From the NCBI GenBank assembly GCA_036503775.1, contig DASXWH010000009.1, positions 1 through 33,641 on the forward strand: 33,641 nucleotides of DNA, in the 5' to 3' direction. The DNA comes from Ohtaekwangia sp036503775. Its GTDB lineage: Bacteria > Bacteroidota > Bacteroidia > Cytophagales > Cyclobacteriaceae. Below, in pieces: positions 25,305-33,613 of the stretch. A program made the position numbers and the translations under genes. The notes beneath the pieces are model-generated. The model made no database searches. It was not told the origin of the DNA and worked only from the letters and a program-made list of their open reading frames with translations. The first letter of the stretch is position 1, and each line of letters opens with the position of its first letter.

Positions 25305-25312
25305 TAGATTTG
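25305..25312 (+). promoter_or_regulatory. -7 promoter element for the membrane regulator
   Basis: TAGATTTG matches TAnnTTTG exactly and lies 31 bases before the ATG at 25343. No well-spaced TTG -33 box is visible. TTTG at 25276-25279 is 25 bases away, rather far. Confidence 0.5.
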
Positions 25313-25342
25313 GGCACTACAATATAATTTGAGTACCTCATC

Positions 25343-28273
25343 ATGATGAATTTGGACCTGCTCAGAACTGCCCGGATCATGCTATTTGCGGCTTTTATAG
25401 GCTTATCCGGTGTTTCTCACGCACAGTCACCCTATTCCGGGCTTCCTTTTGTCAGGCATTTCAGAACTGTGGAGTATAAAGCGGGTATTCAGAACTGGGA
25501 TATTGCCCAGGATAAACGTGGTCTTATATATATAGCCAATAATTTTGGTCTCCTGGAATTTGATGGCAATCAATGGCAGGTTTTTGGCGTACCAAACGGA
25601 ACAAAGGTGAGAAGTGTCGCTATTGATCCGTTGGGAAAGATCTATGTTGGTTGCCAGGGTGACTTCGGATATTTCTTTCCCAATGAAAGGGGCCAACTGG
25701 ATTATACATCCCTGGCTGATAGCCTCGAATCACGTTACCGGAATTTTGATGAGACCTGGAGTGTATATATAGACAAGCAGCGGGTGTACTTCTGTACGTT
25801 CTCCCGCATATATATATATGATGTAGGAAAAGGACTCAGTGTTATTGAACCCAACCAGGCCATTGACCTTTCGTTTCTGGTAAACCGGCAATTGTATGTC
25901 AATGAACGCAATTCCGGAATAGGGTTGCTGATGGGATCCTCCCTTACCAAACTACCAGGCGGAGATTTCTTTAGCGGCATGAGTGTGTCTTCTATTTTAC
26001 CGCTTCACAATGATGAGCTACTGGTTTCTACATTTCAGCATGGATTATTTGTCTGGCGCGGATCAACCATATTTCCCTGGAACACAGCGTTGCAAAAGCT
26101 GTTAAAAGAAGCCAACGTGAACAGTGTGGTTCGACTGCGTAATGGAAACTTTGCCGTAGGGACACAGAATGACGGCTTACTGATCATCAATCCTGACGGA
26201 GTTTTGCTGATGCACCTTACGCGTGGCCGTGGCTTGGAAAACCGGACTGTCCTCAGTCTCTATGAAGATGATCTCAATAACTTATGGGTTGGTCAGAACA
26301 ATGGCATCGTCTATGTCGAACTGGGATCTCCCTTTACCTTTATCAATGAACAGGCCGGCTTACCGGGAACGGGTTATGCGGCTTACCTCGATGGGAACGA
26401 CCTTTACCTGGGAACGAACACGGGTCTCTATAAAAAGGAGAACACCACACTTAGTTCGTTTCAGCTGATCGATGGAACACGAGGTCAGGTTTATCATGTT
26501 GGTCGCTATGGAAATGATCTTCTGGCCGGACACCATACCGGAGCTTATCGCATTGATGACGATCACGCTGTTTCTATTTCCAGTGAGCCAGGCTCCTGGG
26601 TTTTTGTTCCGCAGAAATCAAAACCGGATAGACTGATTGAAGGAACCTACAATGGTTTACTGTTGCTGGCTAGGGGTAAAGATGGTCACTGGAAATTTGA
26701 TAGGAAGTTAAAAGGTTTTGCTGAGTCATCACGGGTGATGGCGGAAGATCTGAATGGCGATGTGTGGATCACGCATGGGTACAAAGGTGTGTTCCGCCTC
26801 AGACTTGATGGTACTGCAGACAGCATATCGGGGGTTTCCTACTATGGAGCCGATAAAGGCTTTCCTACGCAACGGCTCATCAATGTATTCCGGATACGGA
26901 ATGAACTGGTGTTTACATCTGAGCGCGGGGTGTTTCAATACAATCCATCAACTGACTCATTTGAGCGCGATGATTTCTTTACACGAAAGCTCGGAGGTGA
27001 TGTTCAGCTTTGGTCGATGCAGGAAGATGCCCTGGGAAATATTTATTTCATTGGTGTGAATCACCTGGGCGTGTTTCAGAAGACTGCTTCGGGAGATTAT
27101 GTTTTGCATTCACAGGATTTCAGTAAAATCAGAAAGTACCTCAACGATGACCTGGAGAACATCACCATTCTGAAGAACAACGAAGTACTTTTCGGCAGTA
27201 AAGATGGATTTATCCATTATGATCCTTCCCGCAGGCGTGACAAACCCGTGACCTTTCGTACACTCATCCGCAGTGTTATCACGCACCACGAACGTGACTC
27301 CATATTGTTTTATGGCAATTATGTGAATGGTGATTCCATTGTGGATAAACAGCTTGATTGGTACAAGCCGGAAATACCCTATGCGAGCAACTCCATGAAC
27401 TTTGTATACTCCGCTACTTCATTTGAAGGCGATGCCGATTTACAGTTTCAATATTACCTGGAGAACTATGAGAAGTCATGGTCAGAGTGGAGTGTGAAGA
27501 CACAGAAAGAATATACCAACCTGAAAGAAGGAAAGTATGTGTTTCATGTGCGGGCAAAGAATGCCAATGGGATCCTGAGTAACGAAGTGGTTTATGAATT
27601 CTCTATTCTGCCTCCATGGTATCGTTCTATAGTGGCCTATGTGTTTTATGGATTGGTGGTACTAGCCCTCTTATTTGTAGCGTTCAGTATTCTTGACCGG
27701 AAGTATCAGCGTGAGCAACAGCGGATGGCGGAAGAGCAGGAAAAAGAGCTCAGTGCCCGCGATAATGAATTTGAAAAGCTGTCGCAGAAGTCGAATGAAG
27801 AGATCACACGCCTCAAGAATGAAAAACTGGAATCGGAGCTTCAGCACAAGAACAATGAACTGGCTACTTCCACCATGCACCTGCTGAACAAGAATGAGTT
27901 CATCACCGGCATCCGGTCAACCTTGAATCAGATCATCCGGAAGAGTGCACACGATGAAGTGAAGAAGGAACTGGTGCAGATCACTAAAGACATCGAAAAT
28001 AATATTTCAGCTGACTCCGACTGGGAACATTTTCAGTTTCACTTTGACCGAGTTCACGGTGATTTCACTACTCGGTTCAAGGGAACGTTTCCGTTGCTGA
28101 GCCCACAGGAGATCAAGCTCAGTGCATACCTGCGTATGAACCTGTCGACCAAAGAGATCGCGCAGCTGTTAAACATTTCGGTTCGTGGTGTGGAAATCAG
28201 CCGGTATCGTCTGCGTAAAAAACTCCAGCTTGACCGGACGCAGAACCTGCAGGATTTCATTCTTAATTTTTGA
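25343..28273 (+). CDS. membrane-spanning propeller/Y_Y_Y regulator with LuxR-type HTH
   Basis: One-piece signal-transducing transcription regulator of 976 aa. The signal peptide (about 1-28, ending SHAQ) leads to a periplasmic seven-bladed-type propeller built of Reg_prop repeats; examples are NWDIAQDKRGLIYIANNFGL, LYEDDLNNLWVGQNNGI and AEDLNGDVWITHGYKG. A Y_Y_Y domain follows (about 690-757; LQFQYYLENYEKSWSEW, LKEGKYVFHVRAKN). A single membrane helix lies at about 761-783, then a long cytoplasmic coiled coil. The C-terminal LuxR-type HTH is at 917-976 (LSPQEIKLSAYLRMNLSTKE, then the recognition helix). No kinase or receiver domain is present, unlike hybrid two-component regulators. It is divergent from susC and is therefore the likely activator of that locus, sensing a glucan fragment in the periplasm. 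Confidence 0.92.
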   Translation: MMNLDLLRTARIMLFAAFIGLSGVSHAQSPYSGLPFVRHFRTVEYKAGIQNWDIAQDKRGLIYIANNFGLLEFDGNQWQVFGVPNGTKVRSVAIDPLGKIYVGCQGDFGYFFPNERGQLDYTSLADSLESRYRNFDETWSVYIDKQRVYFCTFSRIYIYDVGKGLSVIEPNQAIDLSFLVNRQLYVNERNSGIGLLMGSSLTKLPGGDFFSGMSVSSILPLHNDELLVSTFQHGLFVWRGSTIFPWNTALQKLLKEANVNSVVRLRNGNFAVGTQNDGLLIINPDGVLLMHLTRGRGLENRTVLSLYEDDLNNLWVGQNNGIVYVELGSPFTFINEQAGLPGTGYAAYLDGNDLYLGTNTGLYKKENTTLSSFQLIDGTRGQVYHVGRYGNDLLAGHHTGAYRIDDDHAVSISSEPGSWVFVPQKSKPDRLIEGTYNGLLLLARGKDGHWKFDRKLKGFAESSRVMAEDLNGDVWITHGYKGVFRLRLDGTADSISGVSYYGADKGFPTQRLINVFRIRNELVFTSERGVFQYNPSTDSFERDDFFTRKLGGDVQLWSMQEDALGNIYFIGVNHLGVFQKTASGDYVLHSQDFSKIRKYLNDDLENITILKNNEVLFGSKDGFIHYDPSRRRDKPVTFRTLIRSVITHHERDSILFYGNYVNGDSIVDKQLDWYKPEIPYASNSMNFVYSATSFEGDADLQFQYYLENYEKSWSEWSVKTQKEYTNLKEGKYVFHVRAKNANGILSNEVVYEFSILPPWYRSIVAYVFYGLVVLALLFVAFSILDRKYQREQQRMAEEQEKELSARDNEFEKLSQKSNEEITRLKNEKLESELQHKNNELATSTMHLLNKNEFITGIRSTLNQIIRKSAHDEVKKELVQITKDIENNISADSDWEHFQFHFDRVHGDFTTRFKGTFPLLSPQEIKLSAYLRMNLSTKEIAQLLNISVRGVEISRYRLRKKLQLDRTQNLQDFILNF

Positions 28274-28282
28274 AATACAATA

Positions 28283-30223
28283 CTATGCGGCCCGGTGATG
28301 TATGGGCAGAATGAGGGTGAAAGTAGATCCCTGATTAGGTTCACTGGTAACGGATATTCTACCACCTAATGCTTCGGTGAGTTCTTTTACAATAGACAAC
28401 CCCAGGCCCGTAGAGCTTTCTCCATTCGTAGGCCTCGCACTGAGCTTTTGAAATTTGCGGAAGAGTTTCTCATGCTCATCCGGTGCAATTCCAGGCCCCT
28501 GGTCTGTGACATCTATGCGGAGATGTGCTGAAGTGTTAGAGATTTTGAGTCCCACGGTTTTTCCTTTCGGTGAGAATTTGATGGCGTTGGAAACGAGGTT
28601 GTCCAGGATGCGGGTCAATGCCACGGGGTCAGTATGCACATTTTCCGCGGAAGTAAGGTCTTCCACATGGATCAGAATATCTTTCTGTAACGCAATTTCC
28701 TTAAAGGAAAGCATATTGTTTTCGATCAGTGATCTGATATTGACCGATTCAGCCTTGATGCTGTTGAGTCCCTTTTCAATACGATTAATATCCAGCAGGT
28801 TGGTGATCAGTGTCTGCATGTTACTGCAGCTCTGTTGAATGTGATCACAATAACTCCGCTGTTCATCGGTGAGGTTATGTCCGGAATATTTGATCAGGTT
28901 GATAAGCCCCAGAATTCCGTTGATCGGGCTTCGCAGATCATGTGCGGCTATGGCGAGAAAATTGTTTTTCTCTTCATTGAGGTGAAGCAGGTTCTGATTG
29001 AGCGTCAGTAATTTTTGTTCGATGATCTTGCGATCCGTAATGTCAATAAGGGTTCCGCGGCTCATGACGAAATTTCCATGCCGGTCATAGATCGCGGTGG
29101 AATTCAGTAAAACCTGGAAGGTGCTTCCGTCTTTCCGTTTGAAAGTATGTTCCTTGTTTTTGACGAACCCCTGCTTCTTGAAAGAAGGGAATCCATCGAG
29201 GTACGACTGATGATCGCTTTCCACGAGGATCTGTGTGACGTGCATCTTATTCAATACTTCTTCAGCCGTGTAGCCGAGCCAATCGAGCTCGGTTTTATTC
29301 ATGCGGATGATGATGCCATCAGCGTTTAGTGAGTGGTAGCCGCAGAGGGGATTATTATAGAGGTCCAGAATTTCATGAGCAACTTCCTGCGTACGTTCAA
29401 AACGATGTTGCAGTATTTCATAAAAGGATTCCAGCTCTTCAAAGTTTTCCCGTAGATCGTGATTTAGCTTTTCGTTCAGCTCATTTTTTCGTTCAAGCTC
29501 AAGTGTTCGCTCCTGTACTTTTTCTTCCAGGTTCCGGTTTGCAGCCTGAAGTTGCGTGAGTAACTCTTCATTCTGACGCTGCGCCCGCTGTAGCGCTATC
29601 AATGCCAGCGCAGATACAATTCCAATGATGGAGAAACTGACAAAGCGGATCATGTTCTGTTGTTTATGGGTCCGTGCCACTTCCCGTAGCCGTTCGTTCA
29701 GCAACAGAGTTTCTGTAGACCCAAAAGCATTCAGCGTTTCCCGAAGCTCGTCCATGAGCTTTTTTCCTTCATTGGTTTTTAGCCCCATCCGGGCACTGAT
29801 CAATCCTTCATCGTCATATAATTTCAGCACTTCCCGCATGCGCGCAATCCTGCGGTTTGCGATTGGTATTATCTTTTCTTTTAATAAAGCGCTTTGCTGC
29901 GAGTTATCGCTGACCAGCACCTGAAGCGAATCCAGAATGAGCGGTATGCGCTGCTCCGCCTCCCGGTAGGGTTGCAGATAAGTTGAATCAGCTGAAAGTA
30001 TATACCCGCGCTGACTACTTTCCGCATCTTTTAAGACCGACAATAAATTGGTGGATTGCCCGATCACCAGGTGTGTGTGAAGCACCCACTCCACGCGGTC
30101 ACGGCTTTGTTCGATGGCATAATGCGTGATCACTGCACTAACTACAGTCAATGCAATTGAAGCTGTCAGCAATACACTAATACGGTCGGGTTTCATTTGA
30201 ATGGGCTTAAGTAAGATAGTCAA
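28283..30223 (-). CDS. CHASE3-PAS sensor histidine kinase
   Basis: Inner-membrane sensor kinase of 646 aa; an ATG nine codons inside (30196) is an equally likely start. A membrane helix at about 15-35 and another at about 192-212 flank a periplasmic CHASE3-type helical domain, recognisable by LLSVLKDAESSQRGYILSADSTYLQPY. A coiled coil (about 215-270) and a PAS domain (about 285-405; GYHSLNADGIIIRMNKTELDWLGY, then SRGTLIDITDRK) follow. The kinase core has H428 in AAHDLRSPINGILGL, the N box DNLVSNAIKFS, the G1 motif DQGPGIAPDE and the G2 STGLGLSIVKEL. There is no receiver domain and no response regulator gene beside it. It ends 9 bases from the convergent propeller regulator, so no functional link is implied. 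Confidence 0.93.
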   Translation of the reverse strand: MTILLKPIQMKPDRISVLLTASIALTVVSAVITHYAIEQSRDRVEWVLHTHLVIGQSTNLLSVLKDAESSQRGYILSADSTYLQPYREAEQRIPLILDSLQVLVSDNSQQSALLKEKIIPIANRRIARMREVLKLYDDEGLISARMGLKTNEGKKLMDELRETLNAFGSTETLLLNERLREVARTHKQQNMIRFVSFSIIGIVSALALIALQRAQRQNEELLTQLQAANRNLEEKVQERTLELERKNELNEKLNHDLRENFEELESFYEILQHRFERTQEVAHEILDLYNNPLCGYHSLNADGIIIRMNKTELDWLGYTAEEVLNKMHVTQILVESDHQSYLDGFPSFKKQGFVKNKEHTFKRKDGSTFQVLLNSTAIYDRHGNFVMSRGTLIDITDRKIIEQKLLTLNQNLLHLNEEKNNFLAIAAHDLRSPINGILGLINLIKYSGHNLTDEQRSYCDHIQQSCSNMQTLITNLLDINRIEKGLNSIKAESVNIRSLIENNMLSFKEIALQKDILIHVEDLTSAENVHTDPVALTRILDNLVSNAIKFSPKGKTVGLKISNTSAHLRIDVTDQGPGIAPDEHEKLFRKFQKLSARPTNGESSTGLGLSIVKELTEALGGRISVTSEPNQGSTFTLILPIHHRAA

Positions 30224-30377
30224 AACTGCGCGGATTTTTACTAAAACCAGCCCCGGTTTTTCAGGTTCGGGGCGATCATCTTTACAGGATTTGTTGTGTC
30301 AATACGCCCCGGATTCGGGATTTTTAAGAAACTTTACCGGTTCCCGTAACCATTTATAAAACACGAGGTTTCCCATC

Positions 30378-30953
30378 TTGAAAACTTTACACCCGGACTT
30401 GGACATACTTTCTGACAATGCCTTGATGCTTAAGGTCAAGGATGGCGATCTGGATAAGATGGGCCTGCTTTTCGAGCGGTATAAGAAGCCATTGTTTGGT
30501 TTCTTCTACCACCTTAACCATGACGCTGAATTAAGTGAAGACCTGGTTCAGAATGTTTTTGTCAGGGTGATCAAATATCGTTACCTCTTTCGCGGAGAGG
30601 GTGATTTCCGTACCTGGTTGTTTCACATCGCGCGCAATGTGAGCCACGACCATTACCGGAAAAACAAACTGGGTGTAAAGGATTCCATTGAAAACTGGCA
30701 GGATCGGCTGGGTAGCAACGATAACCGCTCTACTGAATTTCAGCAGGAAGAAGAGTTGCAATTACTCTCCATGGCCATGGACAGGTTGCCGGACGATAAA
30801 CGCGAGCTTTTAATACTCAGCAAGTTTCAGGACATGAAGTATAAGCAGATCGGGGAGATCATCGGTTGTTCGGAAGGTGCGGTGAAAGTAAAAGTCTTCC
30901 GGGCTTTACAAGAGCTGAAAGAGGTGTATAAGAAGCTTGAAGCAAAAATGTAG
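30378..30953 (+). CDS. ECF-type RNA polymerase sigma factor
   Basis: Sigma-70 family ECF factor of 191 aa. Region 2 spans about 20-95 (GLLFERYKKPLFGFFYHLNH, SEDLVQNVFVRVIKYRYLF, TWLFHIARNVSHDHYRKNK). Region 4 spans about 130-180 (LPDDKRELLILSKFQDMKYK, then IGEIIGCSEGAVKVKVFRAL). The start is TTG, preceded by GAGG at 30365-30368; the next ATG (30426) would remove the SDNAL stretch that relatives usually keep, so TTG is preferred with moderate certainty. The downstream gene follows after 22 bases and encodes the likely anti-sigma factor. Confidence 0.92.
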   Translation: MKTLHPDLDILSDNALMLKVKDGDLDKMGLLFERYKKPLFGFFYHLNHDAELSEDLVQNVFVRVIKYRYLFRGEGDFRTWLFHIARNVSHDHYRKNKLGVKDSIENWQDRLGSNDNRSTEFQQEEELQLLSMAMDRLPDDKRELLILSKFQDMKYKQIGEIIGCSEGAVKVKVFRALQELKEVYKKLEAKM

Positions 30954-30975
30954 GATTCAATTTTTTTGGAACAAT

Positions 30976-31758
30976 ATGGAAAAGGAAAATATACAGGCAC
31001 TCATTGTCGGATATAATTCAGGGAAGCTCACCGCACAACAAACCGCTGAGCTCGAGCAGTTGATCGAAGCGGGCGTGGTGAATCTTTCGGAGCTGAATGA
31101 TGTCAGGGATCTGGAAGAAAACCTGATGGCACTGGAGTCGCCATCATCTTCATTGAAGATGGATGACGCCTTCTACGAAATGCTGGCGAAGGAAAAGAAA
31201 ACCTCGAAGCGCTTCAGCCTGACCTTTGACTGGTCACTGTGGGCTCCGCGACTGGCGTTTGCTTCAGTGACATTGATCCTGGGTTTTGCCGGTGGATATT
31301 TTCTTCGTCCGTCTGCGAAGCCAGCAGAGAACAATCAGATATCCGAGTTGAGTCAACAGGTTTCTGACCTGCAGGAGATGATGATGTTATCGCTGCTGGA
31401 AAAAGAATCCGCTACCGAACGGCTCAAGGCCGTCAGCCTCACCAATGAGATGGATCAGGCCAGCCAGAAAGTGACGGCTGCGCTGATTGAAACACTGAAT
31501 AACGATGAGAACGTCAACGTTCGCCTGGCGGCACTGGATGCCCTCAAACCGTATGTATCGGATGATAAAGTACGCGAAGAACTGATCCGCTCTATCGCAA
31601 AACAAAAATCACCTTTGGTGCAGGTAGCCATGGCCGAGCTGATGGTAGCGCTGCAGGCAAAATCCTCCGTAGAAGAATGGAAGCGGATCCTGGAAGATAA
31701 ACAAACACCTCCTGACGTCCGGAAAAAGATCCAGGAGACCATTGAGGTGTTGATTTAA
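30976..31758 (+). CDS. membrane anti-sigma factor candidate with C-terminal HEAT-like repeats
   Basis: 260 aa from the chosen ATG; an in-frame upstream start would overlap the sigma gene. The N-terminal cytoplasmic part (1-88) has the helical pattern of anti-sigma domains (IQALIVGYNSGKLTAQQTAE) but no zinc-binding His/Cys set. A membrane helix lies at about 89-110 (LAFASVTLILGFAGGYFLRP). The outer part has a short coiled coil, then HEAT-like helical repeats at about 175-258 (NVNVRLAALDALKPYVSDDK, SPLVQVAMAELMVALQ), a protein-binding fold. Its position 22 bases after an ECF gene and its topology support a role in holding the sigma factor until the HEAT domain senses a partner, perhaps one of the DUF4097 proteins that follow. 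Confidence 0.8.
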   Translation: MEKENIQALIVGYNSGKLTAQQTAELEQLIEAGVVNLSELNDVRDLEENLMALESPSSSLKMDDAFYEMLAKEKKTSKRFSLTFDWSLWAPRLAFASVTLILGFAGGYFLRPSAKPAENNQISELSQQVSDLQEMMMLSLLEKESATERLKAVSLTNEMDQASQKVTAALIETLNNDENVNVRLAALDALKPYVSDDKVREELIRSIAKQKSPLVQVAMAELMVALQAKSSVEEWKRILEDKQTPPDVRKKIQETIEVLI

Positions 31759-31783
31759 AGTTCACCAACTAAAAAATGACATC

Positions 31784-32665
31784 ATGAAAATCTATACGAT
31801 ACTGACGCTGCTCTTCCTGTCACACCTGCTCCAGGCACAGGAGCACGTGGAAAAGATCAGTAAAGAGTTTGCCTTTGAAAAGAAGAGCCCGGATAACGCG
31901 CTGATCATTGCCAACATGAATGGCCATGTGAAAGTAGAAGGCTATGCCGGTGACAAGATCATCGTTGAAGCCACCAAACGCATCAACGCTAAAACAAAAG
32001 AACGCCTGGATAGAGGTATTCAGGAAATAAAACTGGGTTCGATCAACCAGGTAGATACCATCATTCTGTTCACGGAAAACCCCTGTCACACCTTCGGGAA
32101 GCAGAGGCGCAGGGAGAAAGATCATTGGGTAAACAATGCATGGCGCTATGAATGGAATAATTGTAAGGAATGTCAATGGGACTATGATTTCCAGGTAGAC
32201 ATTGTTGTCAAAGTACCCAGCGCTATACACGTAGCAGTGAGTACCATTAATGACGGTGATCTTTCTGTGTCACACGTAACCGGTCATGTCACTGCGAACA
32301 ATGTTAATGGAAGTATACGTCTGGAAGGCCTTGCCCGCGAAGCTAGTGCCAGCACGATCAACGGAGACGTAGATATTGAATATTTGAAAAATCCGTTGAA
32401 AGATTGCCGGTTCTATTCGCTTAATGGCGACATCAATGCGTGGTTTCAACCCGGGCTGGCTGCCAACATGAGCTTTGATAGTTTCAACGGCAGTCTCTAT
32501 ACCAACATTGACAAGCTGGAAGTGCTGCCCGCATTCATTGAAAAACAAAATACTACCAACGGAACAAAATATAAAGTGAACTCAAACCGCTATAAAATTG
32601 GTCAGGGCGGAGCTGTTCTCGATTTCGAGACCTTTAACGGAAATGTATACGTGAAAGAAAAATAA
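31784..32665 (+). CDS. exported DUF4097 beta-repeat protein (first of two)
   Basis: Predicted exported protein of 293 aa with signal peptide MKIYTILTLLFLSHLLQAQ. The body is a DUF4097-type ladder of short beta strands with a recurring N-G-(D/S/N)-(I/V/L) turn: NMNGHVKV, TINDGDLSV, NVNGSIRL, TINGDVDI, SLNGDINA, SFNGSLYT and TFNGNVYV. An insertion between the first two rungs (about 80-130) carries paired cysteines (NPCHTF, NNCKEC). Family function is unknown; 'putative adhesin' is the usual label. It starts 25 bases after the anti-sigma gene, in one transcript with it, and is followed by a second DUF4097 gene. Confidence 0.85.
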   Translation: MKIYTILTLLFLSHLLQAQEHVEKISKEFAFEKKSPDNALIIANMNGHVKVEGYAGDKIIVEATKRINAKTKERLDRGIQEIKLGSINQVDTIILFTENPCHTFGKQRRREKDHWVNNAWRYEWNNCKECQWDYDFQVDIVVKVPSAIHVAVSTINDGDLSVSHVTGHVTANNVNGSIRLEGLAREASASTINGDVDIEYLKNPLKDCRFYSLNGDINAWFQPGLAANMSFDSFNGSLYTNIDKLEVLPAFIEKQNTTNGTKYKVNSNRYKIGQGGAVLDFETFNGNVYVKEK

Positions 32666-32705
32666 GCTGATCATGATTTTAACACGAACACAACAATCAA
32701 ACCGA

Positions 32706-33590
32706 ATGAAAAAGATTTTAATTATAAGCCTGGTATTACTGACCCTGGGATTGACGCTGATCACTTCATCCATTGCCCTGGCGCAGAGTGCCAATGAATT
32801 TGTAGTACCCTTAAGCGATCCGGCTAAGCGCGGCAAACTGAAGGCACACCTGAATTACGGCTCCATCACGGTGAAAGGCACAGCCCGCAAGGATGTGCTG
32901 GTGAAATATAAAACCGTGGAAGAGGATGAGGAGGAAGATGATGACGACCATCACCGTGTCAGGGTAAATGTGAATATACATAACAATGATAATGAGAACG
33001 AAGAGAAATCAAAATCAGGTATGCGCAAGATCAGCGGTGGCGGGCTTGACCTGGAAGTGACCGAAGCCGGCAACCAGGTGAAAGTGGCATCTGATTCGTG
33101 GAGCACGCGGGTGAACCTGGAGATTGAAGTACCTTCCGGTTTTGACCTCGATGTTCATACCTACAACGATGGTGATCTGCTGATCACCAACATTCAGGGT
33201 GCGCTGGAGCTGACCAATTACAACGGTGGAATTACGGCATTGAATATTTCCGGGTCAGTTGTGGCGAGTACATACAATGACGAGATCCGGGTAACCTTTG
33301 ATAAAGTAACGGAAGGCACACCGATGTCATATTCAACGTATAACGGTGATATAGACATTACCTTCCCGGCTACGTTGAAAGCTACGGTAAAGCTGAAAAC
33401 CGAACAGGGTGATATCTATTCAAACTTCGATGTGGATTTCAAATCGGTTGGCCCGGTGGAAAAGAAAGACGTGAAGTCAGGTGTTTACCGGGTAACTATA
33501 GATGAATGGAAACGCGGTGATGTGAATGGGGGAGGCCCGGAGATCACCATGCGGAATTACAATGGCGATATTTATTTGAGAAAGAAGTAG
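32706..33590 (+). CDS. exported DUF4097 beta-repeat protein (second of two)
   Basis: 294 aa from the chosen ATG, which starts a standard signal peptide (MKKILIISLVLLTLGLTLIT, ending ALAQ); an open extension upstream is unlikely to be translated. An unusual acidic run VEEDEEEDDDDHH lies at residues 71-83, followed by an Asn/Glu-rich linker. Then come beta rungs with YN(G/D) turns: TYNDGDLLI, NYNGGITAL, TYNDEIRV, TYNGDIDI and a terminal NYNGDIYLRKK. The end closely resembles the end of the preceding protein (TFNGNVYVKEK), which supports a duplication. The acidic run could bind calcium or be an exposed loop. It is the last gene of the ECF operon, ending before a terminator. Confidence 0.85.
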   Translation: MKKILIISLVLLTLGLTLITSSIALAQSANEFVVPLSDPAKRGKLKAHLNYGSITVKGTARKDVLVKYKTVEEDEEEDDDDHHRVRVNVNIHNNDNENEEKSKSGMRKISGGGLDLEVTEAGNQVKVASDSWSTRVNLEIEVPSGFDLDVHTYNDGDLLITNIQGALELTNYNGGITALNISGSVVASTYNDEIRVTFDKVTEGTPMSYSTYNGDIDITFPATLKATVKLKTEQGDIYSNFDVDFKSVGPVEKKDVKSGVYRVTIDEWKRGDVNGGGPEITMRNYNGDIYLRKK

Positions 33591-33613
33591 GTAACAGAAA
33601 TTTTGATTAAGAG

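Noticed and set aside
30246..30275. GCCCCG...CGGGGC inverted repeat in the gap before the second ECF gene
   Set aside because: Only 6 bp with a 12-base loop and no U tract; too weak to call a terminator or operator.
30937..30975. 13-codon extension of the HEAT-repeat membrane protein overlapping the sigma gene
   Set aside because: The ATG at 30976 gives a normal anti-sigma-like N terminus, and the extension adds an aromatic stretch unlike the family.
32673..32705. 11-codon extension of the second DUF4097 protein
   Set aside because: It places a charged, non-hydrophobic stretch before a standard signal peptide that starts at 32706.
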